Source: Chitinophaga ginsengisegetis
GTDB lineage: Bacteria; Bacteroidota; Bacteroidia; Chitinophagales; Chitinophagaceae
DNA: 64,000 nt
Reading direction: 5' to 3'
NCBI RefSeq assembly: GCF_900168065.1
Contig: NZ_FUZZ01000004.1
Span: 248,001 to 312,000 of the forward strand
The notes under the pieces were generated by a model. The model was not told where the DNA came from and did not search any database. It saw nothing but the letters and a program-made list of their open reading frames with translations. The translations under genes and the position numbers were made by a program. Below, piece by piece: positions 17,259-26,774 of the stretch. The stretch's first letter is position 1. Every line of letters starts with the position of its first letter.

Positions 17259-18008
17259 TTATTTCTTTTTTAATGCGGTAGCTATTGCTTTTTCCGCCAG
17301 TGGTCCCATCACAAGGTAGCCGGCTTTATTGGGATGCACGCCGTCATATGTCAGTTCGGCTTTCAGCCCTTTTCTTTCATCGGCCATTGCGGTGTAATAG
17401 TCCAGGTATACGCAGTTATTTTTGGCGGCGTAGTTTTTAAGGCGCTGATTCAGGTCGGCAATCTTCCCAACCGGCTCCAGTCCTTTACGCCACGGATAAT
17501 CAAACGCCGGTATTACAGACGACAACACCACCCTGATACCGTTTGCTTTGGCCAGTTCCGCCATCGATACGATGTTACCAAAAATTGTTTCCACCGGGGT
17601 ATAGCCGGTATTTCCCGCGATATCGTTGGTGCCCGCGAGGATCACTACTACTTTCGGTTTCAGGTTAATTACATCCGGGCGGAAGCGGATCAGCATCTGT
17701 GGCGTGGTTTGCCCGCTGATGCCGCGGTTGATATAGGGTTTGCCTTCAAAAAACTCAGGGTTCAGGTTTCCCCACCCGATGGTAATGGAATTTCCCATAA
17801 ATACCACCCGCTGTTCGCCCGGTTTAGGCGCGCCCACCTGGGCGTTGGCTTCCTGGAAACATTTTAAACAGGCCCAATCCTGTTTCATCAGTTCTTCGTG
17901 TTGCTTCTTTTCTTTTGCGGCGGCATCAGCGTCCGTGGTATTCTGTGCAAAAGCCGTAGTGCCCAATATGGCAAACAGGGCTACCAGTTTCAGGCTTTTT
18001 CTGTTCAT
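17259..18008 (-). CDS. secreted SGNH/GDSL-family esterase
   Basis: About 249 residues, with a signal peptide (MNRKSLKLVALFAILGTTAFAQ). Block I is VFMGNSITIGWG (catalytic Ser), block II glycine in NRGISGQTT, block III in LAGTNDIAG, and block V YDGVHPNKAGY supplies Asp and His. The family includes acetyl esterases acting on glycans and lipases or acyl hydrolases. Two ATGs (18014 and 18008) are in frame two codons apart; I take the inner one because it directly opens the signal peptide. It is followed after one base by the serine hydrolase gene. The acyl substrate is unknown. Confidence 0.87.
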   Translation of the reverse strand: MNRKSLKLVALFAILGTTAFAQNTTDADAAAKEKKQHEELMKQDWACLKCFQEANAQVGAPKPGEQRVVFMGNSITIGWGNLNPEFFEGKPYINRGISGQTTPQMLIRFRPDVINLKPKVVVILAGTNDIAGNTGYTPVETIFGNIVSMAELAKANGIRVVLSSVIPAFDYPWRKGLEPVGKIADLNQRLKNYAAKNNCVYLDYYTAMADERKGLKAELTYDGVHPNKAGYLVMGPLAEKAIATALKKK

Positions 18009-18120
18009 GATCATACATCAGATTTTTAACTGTCTGCATTTTAGCAAATGCAGTGGAAAGTAGCAATATTTTCCGGCTTTTACAAACGCCTCTTTCATAA
18101 CAGTTAACAGGCTCCGATAC

Positions 18121-18160
18121 AGGACAGTACAGGACAGTACAGGACGCAACAGGACAGGAA
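18121..18160 (-). promoter_or_regulatory. four tandem 10 bp repeats upstream of SusC, candidate operator
   Basis: Four consecutive 10-mers run AGGACAGTAC, AGGACAGTAC, AGGACGCAAC, AGGACAGGAA, ending 69 bp before the SusC ATG at 18230. The first two are identical; the third and fourth decay. On the minus strand the core is ACTGTCCTG, close to the ACTGTCATG units in front of rhaT. Relative to the controlled gene both have the same orientation (CAGGACAGT against CATGACAGT). Exact 10 bp spacing puts each unit on the same DNA face. Confidence 0.6.
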
Positions 18161-18229
18161 TGTATTATTCTTCCGCTAAATTTATTTCCGTAAAGTAATG
18201 CCGTTTCATCAAACCAAATTCCACTCGTT

Positions 18230-21200
18230 ATGATCAGAGCTTCTATCCTTTATCAAAAAGGATCTTCCTGCCTCGCACGTTTTGGCTTCACCTGTTCTGC
18301 CTTGTTATTCATCAGCACTTTCACCTATGCACAAAAGAATAACGTTGGCGGCCAGGTTACAGATGCCGGAACGGGCTCACCGCTTCCCAGTGTAACCGTT
18401 GGCGTTAAAGGTACCAGCCAGGGTGCATTCACTGATGCGAATGGCAGATATACCATTTCCGCCGCTCCGTCAGATTCTCTTGTTTTTAGCATAATCGGTT
18501 ATGCAAGCAAAACTTACCATGTTGGTACCCGCACGCGCATCAGCGCACAGCTGGAACCAAGCAATAAAGTCCTTAACCAGGTAGTGGTTGTAGGTTATGG
18601 TACACAACAGAAAAAAGATGTAACAGGATCTGTTGGAATTGTTACCATGAGGAACATTAAAGACATGCCCGTTGCCGGTCCTGATCAGGCATTGGCCGGC
18701 CAGATTGCCGGTATCCAGGTGAGTACCTCCAACGGCATTCCCGGTGGTGGCCCGCAGGTACAGGTGCGCGGCATCGGCGCTGTGGGTGCTGGCAGCCAGC
18801 CACTGTATGTGGTAGACGGTTATCCGCTGGCGTCTTCTTCCGACCAGGTATCTGATCCAATGAACGCTATTAACCCGCAGGATATTGAATCCATGGCGGT
18901 GTTGAAAGATGCTTCTGCTACTGCTATTTATGGTTCAAGAGGCGCTAACGGCGTAGTATTGATCACTACTAAACGAGGCAGCTCCGGTATTCCACGCGTG
19001 CAGCTTTCTGCCAATTACGGCGTCCAGACTATTCCCGACAAAGGACGTCCAAACCTCATGAACGGACAGGAGTTTGCCCAGTTCAGAAAAGAAGCGATTG
19101 AGGATAATATCCGTTTCACCGAACATCGCGAACCTACGGATGCAGACATACCGGAAGTTTACCGTCATCCTGAACTGATCGGTAAAGGCACCGACTGGTT
19201 TGATGCCATTACACGCACAGCACCCATGCAGGATATTAACCTGAGCGTAAGTGGCGGTACCGATAAAATCAGGACTTATGTCTCTGCAGGTTATTACAAC
19301 CAGGATGGGGTGATCATCAACTCCGGCTACAGGCGTTTTACCGTAAGAGCCAATGTAGACGCTAATCTCTCCGACAGATTTAAAGTAGGCTTCAACGTAG
19401 CGCCCTCTTACACCACCCGCAAAGGCAACACCAACGGAGAAGGCCGCGAAGGCGTTTTCGGTATTGCCAGCCCGATAGAGCCTATCTATAAAGCAGATGG
19501 CAGCTATAATGAATATATCCAGAGTCCCGGTACTTTTGGTTTGCCTAACCCGGTAATGATGCTCAATGAGGTAACCAACAAATCCAAGAGCACCCGTATT
19601 CTTTTTAATACTTACGGAGAATATGAAATTATAAAGAACCTGAAATTTAAATCCACCTTCAACGTAGATTACCAGGAAGGTAGTGCCGAATACTTCCGGC
19701 CCTCCACCATTGGTAATACCAATGCGGCACCGCCAAGTATTCCTTCCGGAGGTTACATCACCGGGAATTACCTGAACTGGCTGAATGAAAACACACTCAC
19801 TTACCAGTACAACAGCAACAGCGGGCATGCTATTACCGGTTTGCTGGGATACAGTGTACAGTCACAGAAGGAACAAAATGTGGGTATCAATGCGGCCAAC
19901 TTCCCGGATGATGATATCAAAACCATCAACGGCGCAGCTACTCTCACCAATAATCCTAATGTAACTGATAAAACAGAATGGGCATTATTGTCTTACCTGG
20001 CCAGGGTAAACTACGCTTATAAAGATAAATACCTGGTAACGGCTACTGTGAGAAGTGATGGCTCCTCCCGCTTTGGTCCCAACAACCGCTGGGGTACCTT
20101 CCCGTCTGTAGCGCTGGGATGGCGTGTTTCACAGGAAGATTTTATGAAGTCGTCCCGTGTATTCAGCGACCTGAAAGTAAGGGCTTCCTATGGTTTCTCC
20201 GGGAACTTCAATATCGGTAACTACACCTACATGAGCAGCATCGGTACCAGCGATTATGTACTGGGTGGTGCGCTGAATGGCGGCCGTGTAATGAACACGC
20301 TTGGCAATCCAAATCTCGGATGGGAAAGAATGCGTGAATTAAATATAGGCGTTGACGTTGGTTTGCTCAAAGACCGCATCTACCTGACTATCGATGCTTA
20401 TAAAAGAAATACACAGGACCTGCTGTTAAACGTGGAAGTACCGCAGTCCAGCGGCTTTACCACCGTAACTGAAAACAGTGGCGATATGGAAAACAAGGGA
20501 CTGGAAATTGGTATCTCTTCCCGTAACATGGAAACCAAATCTTTCACCTGGACCACCAACTTTAACATTGCCTTCAACCGCAACAAAGTGCTGGCATTGG
20601 GAAAAGACAATGCCCCTATCTATTCCGGCAACAGCAGTGAAGGTAATCCTACCAATGTGAGCATTGTTGGCCAGCCGCTGGCAATGTTGTATGGATATGT
20701 ATTTGACGGCATTTACCAGAACCAGGCAGAAGTAGATAAAGGCCCTGCTTTCCCCGGCGCAATTCCAGGTAATATCCGCTTCAAGGATATCAATGGTAAT
20801 GGCGTGATCAATCCGCGGGAAGACTTTGCCATCATCGGTAATCCTTACCCCGACTTCAACTGGGGCTTAACCAACATCCTGAATTACAAAAAATTTGACC
20901 TGCGTGTATTGGTAGTGGGCTCTATGGGCGCCGACCGCTTACATGCCACCAATGATTACAACGGTAATATTGACGGCGTATTTAACGTACGGAAAGATGT
21001 AGCTAACAGGTGGAGATCAGAATCCAACCCCGGCAATGGCAAAGTGCCTACCACCAACGGTTCCGGCCGTGGCAGGGTAATGTATCGTGACGTAAGTTCA
21101 CTGACGGTAGAAAAAAACAACTACGCATGGGTGAAAAATATTACGCTGGGCTACAGTCTTCCTAAGATGGGATTTGTGGAAAGCGCCAGGGTATATGTAA

Positions 21201-21358
21201 GTGTGCAGAATGCCATCCTGTTTACCAACTACAGCGGCAACCCTGAAGTAACCAACTACATGGGCAAAGGCGGAAGCGGCGCGCTGGTACCTGGTATCGA
21301 CTATTCCAGTTACCCGGTTCCAAGAATTTATTCACTGGGCGCCAACCTCTCCTTTTAA
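18230..21358 (+). CDS. SusC/RagA-type TonB-dependent outer membrane transporter
   Basis: 1042 residues. A signal-type N-terminus ends near FTYAQ; then comes a CarboxypepD-regulatory-like domain (GGQVTDAGTGSPLPSVTVGV, about 38-120), the TonB box/plug region (VVVVGYGTQQKKDVTGSVG, about 118-250), the SusC signature AIYGSRGANGVVLITTKRG, and a long C-terminal beta-barrel ending in SLGANLSF. It lacks an STN domain, so it should not signal to a FecR anti-sigma, and no sigma/anti-sigma pair lies nearby. It imports oligosaccharides or glycosides with the SusD encoded 24 bp downstream. It is the first gene of the oxidative glycoside operon and is preceded by the tandem repeats at 18121-18160. Confidence 0.95.
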   Translation: MIRASILYQKGSSCLARFGFTCSALLFISTFTYAQKNNVGGQVTDAGTGSPLPSVTVGVKGTSQGAFTDANGRYTISAAPSDSLVFSIIGYASKTYHVGTRTRISAQLEPSNKVLNQVVVVGYGTQQKKDVTGSVGIVTMRNIKDMPVAGPDQALAGQIAGIQVSTSNGIPGGGPQVQVRGIGAVGAGSQPLYVVDGYPLASSSDQVSDPMNAINPQDIESMAVLKDASATAIYGSRGANGVVLITTKRGSSGIPRVQLSANYGVQTIPDKGRPNLMNGQEFAQFRKEAIEDNIRFTEHREPTDADIPEVYRHPELIGKGTDWFDAITRTAPMQDINLSVSGGTDKIRTYVSAGYYNQDGVIINSGYRRFTVRANVDANLSDRFKVGFNVAPSYTTRKGNTNGEGREGVFGIASPIEPIYKADGSYNEYIQSPGTFGLPNPVMMLNEVTNKSKSTRILFNTYGEYEIIKNLKFKSTFNVDYQEGSAEYFRPSTIGNTNAAPPSIPSGGYITGNYLNWLNENTLTYQYNSNSGHAITGLLGYSVQSQKEQNVGINAANFPDDDIKTINGAATLTNNPNVTDKTEWALLSYLARVNYAYKDKYLVTATVRSDGSSRFGPNNRWGTFPSVALGWRVSQEDFMKSSRVFSDLKVRASYGFSGNFNIGNYTYMSSIGTSDYVLGGALNGGRVMNTLGNPNLGWERMRELNIGVDVGLLKDRIYLTIDAYKRNTQDLLLNVEVPQSSGFTTVTENSGDMENKGLEIGISSRNMETKSFTWTTNFNIAFNRNKVLALGKDNAPIYSGNSSEGNPTNVSIVGQPLAMLYGYVFDGIYQNQAEVDKGPAFPGAIPGNIRFKDINGNGVINPREDFAIIGNPYPDFNWGLTNILNYKKFDLRVLVVGSMGADRLHATNDYNGNIDGVFNVRKDVANRWRSESNPGNGKVPTTNGSGRGRVMYRDVSSLTVEKNNYAWVKNITLGYSLPKMGFVESARVYVSVQNAILFTNYSGNPEVTNYMGKGGSGALVPGIDYSSYPVPRIYSLGANLSF

Positions 21359-21382
21359 TTCAGTCAAAAAAAGAATAGCAAC

Positions 21383-22864
21383 ATGAAAACTAAGATACCT
21401 TTTATCGCGCTGCTTGCGATCGCACTGAATGGATGTAACAACATGCTGGATGTAAAGCCAAATTCTTTCTCCAGCGGATCTAACTATTATACTACTGAAG
21501 CACAGGTACTCCGTGCCGTGAACGGCTGCTACGGCGTGTTACAGCAATTTTATACCGGCGACTACTGGGCGATGGCTGAAATGCGCGCAGATAATACCAA
21601 CTACCAGTACGATGAAAGCGACCGTGGCGCACAGCAACGGGAAGAGATCGATGAGTTCCTGATCACTCCCACCAACAACTACGTGAACAATGTATGGACA
21701 CAGATATACAAGAACATACAGCAATCCAACGTGATCATTACCCGCATTGACGGCGTTAAATTTTCCAACGAAGCAACTAAAAAACAGTATCTCGGTGAAG
21801 CTAAATTCCTCCGGGCCCTGTACTACTTTCACCTGGTGCGTCTTTTCGGCGGTGTGCCACTGCTGGTGAAAGAAGTGGCAAGCCCGGATGAAGCTTCCAC
21901 CCCGAAGAAAGCCACCGTGGAAGAAGTATATGCACAGATCATTGCGGATGCCACAGAAGCCGCGGCCAATCTACCTGCCAGCTACTCCGGCGGAGACATC
22001 GGCCGTGCTACCAAAGGCGCTGCGCTGACGCTGCTTGGAGAAGTATACCTGACAATGAAAGATTATCCAAAGGCAGTAACCACCCTGCAACAGGTAACCA
22101 CACTGAACTATTCACTGGTAGATAACTATGCAGATAATTTTGATCCGGCGAAGAAGAACAATTCAGAATCTATTTTTTCGGTACAGTATAACTCCGGTAT
22201 TGAAACAGAAAGTAGCAACTACATTTTCAATTTCGGTCCACGCAACGGTAAAAAAGATCTGACCGGCTTCAATGGTAACCTGGGCGGCGTGAACATGCCT
22301 ACTCCCAGTATTGTAAACGCGTATGAAGCAAAGGATAAAAGAAAGGATGCATCTATTTTTATGTACTCCAGTCCTACCAACGCTGCTTTTGCAGAATCAA
22401 TTGCCTTTGGTGGCAAGTTACCGCTCATCCGGAAATTCTATCATCCGCCATATGCGCTTGATGGCCGCGCCAATGAAAACTGGCCCGTATACCGCTACTC
22501 ACAGGTATTGCTGATGCTGGCAGAAGCAATCAACGAAACCGGCACCGGTAATCCGCTGCAGTATATCAATCCTGTGCGTCAACGCGCAGGGCTGGATCCT
22601 TTGCCTGCTTTGAGCCAGAGCGCTTTCCGTGATGCTGTTTTCCAGGAGGTGCGTGTAGAACTTGCCTTTGAAGACAATCGCTGGTACCAGTTATTACGCA
22701 CCGGCAAAGCCGTTTCCGTAATGACTGCCCATGGTATAGAAGAAAAGAAAAGGCTCACCAGGCTCAGCCCGGCATCATATAACATACAGCCGTTCCAGTT
22801 ATTATTTCCAATTCCTGAAAGAGAAATCAGGTTGAATGGATTTGAACAAAATACCGGCTGGTAA
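21383..22864 (+). CDS. SusD/RagB-family outer membrane substrate-binding lipoprotein
   Basis: 493 residues, lipoprotein signal with lipobox Cys18 (MKTKIPFIALLAIALNGC). The TPR-like helical body (KKQYLGEAKFLRALYYFHLV) and the C-terminal VRVELAFEDNRWYQLLRTGK are typical of SusD. It caps the SusC barrel and captures the ligand at the cell surface. It starts 24 bp after SusC. A perfect inverted repeat follows 17 bp after its stop (22881-22927), so expression of the downstream enzymes may be set lower than that of SusC/SusD. Confidence 0.94.
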   Translation: MKTKIPFIALLAIALNGCNNMLDVKPNSFSSGSNYYTTEAQVLRAVNGCYGVLQQFYTGDYWAMAEMRADNTNYQYDESDRGAQQREEIDEFLITPTNNYVNNVWTQIYKNIQQSNVIITRIDGVKFSNEATKKQYLGEAKFLRALYYFHLVRLFGGVPLLVKEVASPDEASTPKKATVEEVYAQIIADATEAAANLPASYSGGDIGRATKGAALTLLGEVYLTMKDYPKAVTTLQQVTTLNYSLVDNYADNFDPAKKNNSESIFSVQYNSGIETESSNYIFNFGPRNGKKDLTGFNGNLGGVNMPTPSIVNAYEAKDKRKDASIFMYSSPTNAAFAESIAFGGKLPLIRKFYHPPYALDGRANENWPVYRYSQVLLMLAEAINETGTGNPLQYINPVRQRAGLDPLPALSQSAFRDAVFQEVRVELAFEDNRWYQLLRTGKAVSVMTAHGIEEKKRLTRLSPASYNIQPFQLLFPIPEREIRLNGFEQNTGW

Positions 22865-22880
22865 AAAAAGTTAGAAAAAC

Positions 22881-22927
22881 GGGAAAACGTTTACTATATT
22901 ACTAACAGCTATAGTAAACGTTTTCCC
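22881..22927. repeat. perfect 18 bp inverted repeat after SusD
   Basis: GGGAAAACGTTTACTATA (22881-22898) is exactly complementary to the sequence at 22910-22927, with an 11-base loop. It lies between the SusD stop and the cytochrome-type gene. No T run follows on the plus strand (ATATCAATAG). RNA stabilisation, attenuation or an operator (it contains AAACGTTT-like halves) are all possible. Confidence 0.8.
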
Positions 22928-22969
22928 ATATCAATAGTATCAACTCAGGAACCTATTCAAGATTATATT

Positions 22970-25663
22970 ATGACCACGTCACGTAAAAGAGCTTTCCCGC
23001 TGCTGTTGCTGGTTTCCACCGTTCTGATGACCGGTGTGGCCTGCAATAACGGAAACGACTCAACGTCAGAGCCAAAGCTAACCGGCAATCCGAAAATCGA
23101 TGCCCTGAAATTACCTGATAATTTTAAGGCAGAGCGGTTGTACAGTCCGGGCGACAACAATCAGGGCTCCTGGGTATCTATGACCTTTGACACCAAAGGC
23201 CGCATGATCGTGTCCGATCAATATGGTTTTCTTTACCGGTTGCAGCTCCCTGCTGTAGGGGAAGATTCTGCCAAACTGAAAATTGAACAACTCAAAATCG
23301 GCAATGATACTTCTACACAAAAAGTATCTATGGGCTATGCACAGGGATTGCTGTATGCCTTCAACAGCCTGTATGTAATGGTGAATCACAACAGTGATGA
23401 CCGTTTCGACAAAGGCAGCGGCTTGTATCGTTTACAGGATACCAATGGCGATGATCAGTTTGATAAGATCACGCTGCTGAAAACGCTGGATGGCGAAGGA
23501 GAACACGGACCACACAGCATTGTATTATCTCCGGATAAAAAATCCATCTATGTGATCGCCGGTAATTTTACCAAAATTCCGGAGATGAATAACTACAAGG
23601 TGCCTCCATCGTGGAACATCGATAACGTGTTACCATTTATCAAGGACCCTAACGGTCACGACAATACGGTGAATACACATGGCGGATGGATTGCGCATAT
23701 CGATTCTACCGGTACCAACTGGGAACTCATCAGCTCCGGCTACCGCAACCCTTTCGATCTTACCTTTAATGATGCCGGTGATATGTTCACTTATGATTCA
23801 GATATGGAATGGGATTTTGGTACTCCCTGGTACCGCCCTACCCGCATCTGCCAGGTAACCAGCGGCAGTGAATACGGATGGCGCCCGGGTACAGAGAAAT
23901 GGTCGCCTGCCTATCCTGATAACTTACCACCCTTACTGAACATTGGCCAGGGCTCCCCTACCAACCTGATCTATGGCGGTAATGCAAAGTTCCCGGAGAA
24001 ATACCGCAAATCATTATTTGCATTCGACTGGAGCTTTGGTATCATCTACGCCATCAGTTTGCAGCCGGATGGCGCCTCTTACAGAGCAGGTGCAGAAGAA
24101 TTCCTGTCGGGTTCACCACTGCCGTTAACAGACGGTGTGATTGGTCCTGACGGCGCTTTGTATTTCCTGACCGGTGGCCGCAGACTGGAGTCTGATCTGT
24201 ATCGTGTATATTATAAAGACAATAAAGAAGATAACGAACCTTTGGCCGTAACTCCTCCAACAGAAGGCGCTAACATCCGCAAACAACTGGAAGCCTATCA
24301 CGGCGGTGCAAAAGAAGGAGCCGTTGATTTTGCATGGCCTTACCTGAAAAACAGTGATCGCTTTATCCGCTTTGCAGCAAGGATAGCCATAGAAAATCAA
24401 CCGGTGAGCCAGTGGCAGAACAAAGTGTTACAGGAGAAAGATCCTGAAACACTGATCCAGGGAACGATTGCGCTGGCACGCCAGGGCAAGGAAGATGTAA
24501 AGAAATTGCTGCTGCCGCAACTGATGACGATCAACTATGCGCAGTTATCGCCTTCCCAGCAGATTGACCTGTTGCGCGCTTTTGAACTGGTGTTTGTACG
24601 CATGGGTAAACCCGATGCAGAACAATCGGCACAAATAGCCGCCTATCTCGATCCGCAGTATCCCGCCAGCACCAACGATCTGAACAGATCACTGAGTAAA
24701 GTGCTGGTATACATTAATGCACCCAATGCTGTAGAAAAAACAATGGCATTGCTGGCCAGCGCCAAAGATGATACCGCTGCTGCTAAAACGGCCATGAAAT
24801 CAGCCGATCTGATCATGCGCAATCCGCGGTATGGACTGGACATTGCCGGTATGTTATCCAAGATGCCGCCATTGCAGCAAACCTGGTACGCAACCGTGTT
24901 AAGCCAGGCTAAAAGCGGCTGGACACCTGAATTACAGGAACAATATTTCCACTGGTTCTACGATGCTTTCTCTTATAAAGGCGGACATAGTTTTATTGGC
25001 TTTATCAATGACGCCAGGAAAAATGCACTGGCCAATGTGCCGAAAAAAGAGTTTGCTCATTTCAACAAGATCTCCGGCGACTCCCTGTTAAACAGTGGCG
25101 GTAACCTCGCAGCAGGTTTCGCACAACCGAAGGGGCCGGGCAGAAACTGGAATTTGGAAGAAGCGCTTAAAGTAGTGGACAGCGCTACTACCAAGCGTGA
25201 TTTTGAACAGGGCCGGGCGATGTTTGCCACGGCGTTGTGCAGCTCCTGTCATGGTATGCGCGGTGAAGGCGGCGTAGCCGGACCGGATCTAACGCAGCTG
25301 GGTACACGTTTTTCCAATAAAGATATCCTCGAAGCCATTATTGAACCCAGCAAAACCATCTCTGACCAGTACGAAGCCACTGTGTTTTCTTTGAAGAATG
25401 GCAGCACCGTAGTAGGACGACTGGTAAGCCAGGACAAAGATAAGTATGTGATTTCCCAGAATCCGTTTGCCACACAGGATCAGCGGGAACTGCTGAAGAA
25501 AGATGTGACCGGAACAAAAGCATCCAAAGTTTCTGTAATGCTGCCGGGATTAATTAACCGTCTTAATGAAGATGAGCTGCGTGACTTGATGGCTTATCTG
25601 AAATCCGGCGGCAACAAACAGGATTCCATTTTCCTTGCTTCCAAGCAGATGGGTCGTAAATAA
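22970..25663 (+). CDS. lipoprotein with beta-propeller dehydrogenase-like and cytochrome c domains
   Basis: 897 residues. Lipobox Cys25 (TGVAC). Residues about 40-400 form a PQQ-glucose-dehydrogenase-like/PVC-type beta-propeller (SSGYRNPFDLTFNDAGDMFTYD; SDMEWDFGTPW; TDGVIGPDGALYFLTGG). A helical, HEAT-like middle follows, and residues about 745-890 are a cytochrome c heme-binding domain with CSSCH and PGLINRLNEDELRDLMAYLK. One heme c per chain is predicted. The protein should sit in the periplasm or outer membrane, moving electrons from a sugar or glycoside oxidation or acting as an electron sink for it. It is the first enzyme-like gene after SusC/SusD. The exact substrate is not known for this family. 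Confidence 0.85.
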   Translation: MTTSRKRAFPLLLLVSTVLMTGVACNNGNDSTSEPKLTGNPKIDALKLPDNFKAERLYSPGDNNQGSWVSMTFDTKGRMIVSDQYGFLYRLQLPAVGEDSAKLKIEQLKIGNDTSTQKVSMGYAQGLLYAFNSLYVMVNHNSDDRFDKGSGLYRLQDTNGDDQFDKITLLKTLDGEGEHGPHSIVLSPDKKSIYVIAGNFTKIPEMNNYKVPPSWNIDNVLPFIKDPNGHDNTVNTHGGWIAHIDSTGTNWELISSGYRNPFDLTFNDAGDMFTYDSDMEWDFGTPWYRPTRICQVTSGSEYGWRPGTEKWSPAYPDNLPPLLNIGQGSPTNLIYGGNAKFPEKYRKSLFAFDWSFGIIYAISLQPDGASYRAGAEEFLSGSPLPLTDGVIGPDGALYFLTGGRRLESDLYRVYYKDNKEDNEPLAVTPPTEGANIRKQLEAYHGGAKEGAVDFAWPYLKNSDRFIRFAARIAIENQPVSQWQNKVLQEKDPETLIQGTIALARQGKEDVKKLLLPQLMTINYAQLSPSQQIDLLRAFELVFVRMGKPDAEQSAQIAAYLDPQYPASTNDLNRSLSKVLVYINAPNAVEKTMALLASAKDDTAAAKTAMKSADLIMRNPRYGLDIAGMLSKMPPLQQTWYATVLSQAKSGWTPELQEQYFHWFYDAFSYKGGHSFIGFINDARKNALANVPKKEFAHFNKISGDSLLNSGGNLAAGFAQPKGPGRNWNLEEALKVVDSATTKRDFEQGRAMFATALCSSCHGMRGEGGVAGPDLTQLGTRFSNKDILEAIIEPSKTISDQYEATVFSLKNGSTVVGRLVSQDKDKYVISQNPFATQDQRELLKKDVTGTKASKVSVMLPGLINRLNEDELRDLMAYLKSGGNKQDSIFLASKQMGRK

Positions 25664-25692
25664 TTTTTTTCCGGAAGATAAATAACGCGCGG

Positions 25693-26757
25693 ATGGCATT
25701 TAATAATCAGTCGTGGCAACATAAACTCTCGAATCATTTTCAGCTGGGAGGTATAGAAACGGCGGTGCTGGACAATGGCCCCGGAAGGGGCACCCGCATC
25801 GCCTGGATCAATACCGGAACCGGGTTACGTTATAAGGTGGTCATCGACCGGGCCATGGATATTGCGGATGCGTTTTATCATCAGCATAGCCTGGCCTGGT
25901 TAAGTCATGGCGGTATTACTGCACCTACGCGCGGGGCGAACAAAGGTTTGGACTGGCTCCAAACCTTTGGCGGTGGATTGATAACCACCTGCGGACTGAT
26001 GCATGTGGGCGGCCCTGAAACCGATGAATATGGAGAGCGCGGGCTGCATGGCCCTATCAGTAATACGCCTGCTGAAATTGTTTCCATCATACAACCCGAC
26101 CCCGTGGCTGGACAGATGGGAATGAGCATTACCGGCATCATGCTGCAAACCAGTGTGCTCGGTGCCAAGCTGATGCTGAAACGTACTATTTCCGGTACAC
26201 TGGGCAAAGCAGAGATCCGGGTGCATGATGAAGTGATGAACCGGGGCAATATCACGGCGCCGCATATGTTGTTATATCATTTCAATTTCGGGTGGCCGCT
26301 GGTAGATGAAGGTGCGGATATCTGCTGGAAGGGGAACTGGATTCCCCGGGAAGGCAATCCGGATCACATTTTTAATGCAGATCACAATTATAAAAAATGC
26401 CTCGCGCCGCTGGACAGTCACGCTGGCGGCGGCGAAGAAGCCGCGATCATTGATCCGGTTGCAGATACCGGCGGATGGTGTACCTGTGGTGTCCACAACG
26501 CTGCGCTGCAACTGGCATTTTCGCTGCGGTTTAAAAAAGCGCAGTTGCCGGTGCTCACCAACTGGCAGCACTGGGGTAAAGGCGAATATGTGATGGGGCT
26601 GGAACCCGGCACCCATCCACCTACGGGCCAGGCAAAAGCCCGCAGGGAAGGTACGCTGCTATTTATGGAACCGGGCGAACGCCGCGGATATGAATTGCAG
26701 ATAAACCTGTTACATACCAACGAAGACATCAAATCATTTCTCACTGATCTTTTATAA
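25693..26757 (+). CDS. DUF4432 family, aldose-epimerase-like protein
   Basis: 354 residues, no signal peptide, so probably cytoplasmic. It matches the DUF4432 family of galactose-mutarotase-like beta-sandwich proteins: VVIDRAMDIADAFYHQHSLAWLS near residue 55, GGGLITTCGLMHVGGP about 95-110, and HNFGWPLVDEG-type sequence (YHFNFGWPLVDEG) in the middle. Members are usually found with sugar oxidation or isomerisation genes and are thought to epimerise or bind a sugar ring. It starts 30 bp after the cytochrome gene. An anomer or keto-sugar epimerase role is inferred from context. Confidence 0.8.
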   Translation: MAFNNQSWQHKLSNHFQLGGIETAVLDNGPGRGTRIAWINTGTGLRYKVVIDRAMDIADAFYHQHSLAWLSHGGITAPTRGANKGLDWLQTFGGGLITTCGLMHVGGPETDEYGERGLHGPISNTPAEIVSIIQPDPVAGQMGMSITGIMLQTSVLGAKLMLKRTISGTLGKAEIRVHDEVMNRGNITAPHMLLYHFNFGWPLVDEGADICWKGNWIPREGNPDHIFNADHNYKKCLAPLDSHAGGGEEAAIIDPVADTGGWCTCGVHNAALQLAFSLRFKKAQLPVLTNWQHWGKGEYVMGLEPGTHPPTGQAKARREGTLLFMEPGERRGYELQINLLHTNEDIKSFLTDLL

Positions 26758-26774
26758 TCATCATTTTAAAGCTC

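Noticed and set aside
18121..18160. Tandem repeats considered as a CRISPR array or satellite
   Set aside because: Units are 10 bp with no spacers, there are no cas genes, and the position is in a promoter region.
18935..19828. Long minus-strand open frame (297 codons) opposite SusC
   Set aside because: It lies wholly opposite a clear SusC gene, has no recognisable domain and arises from codon bias of the sense gene.
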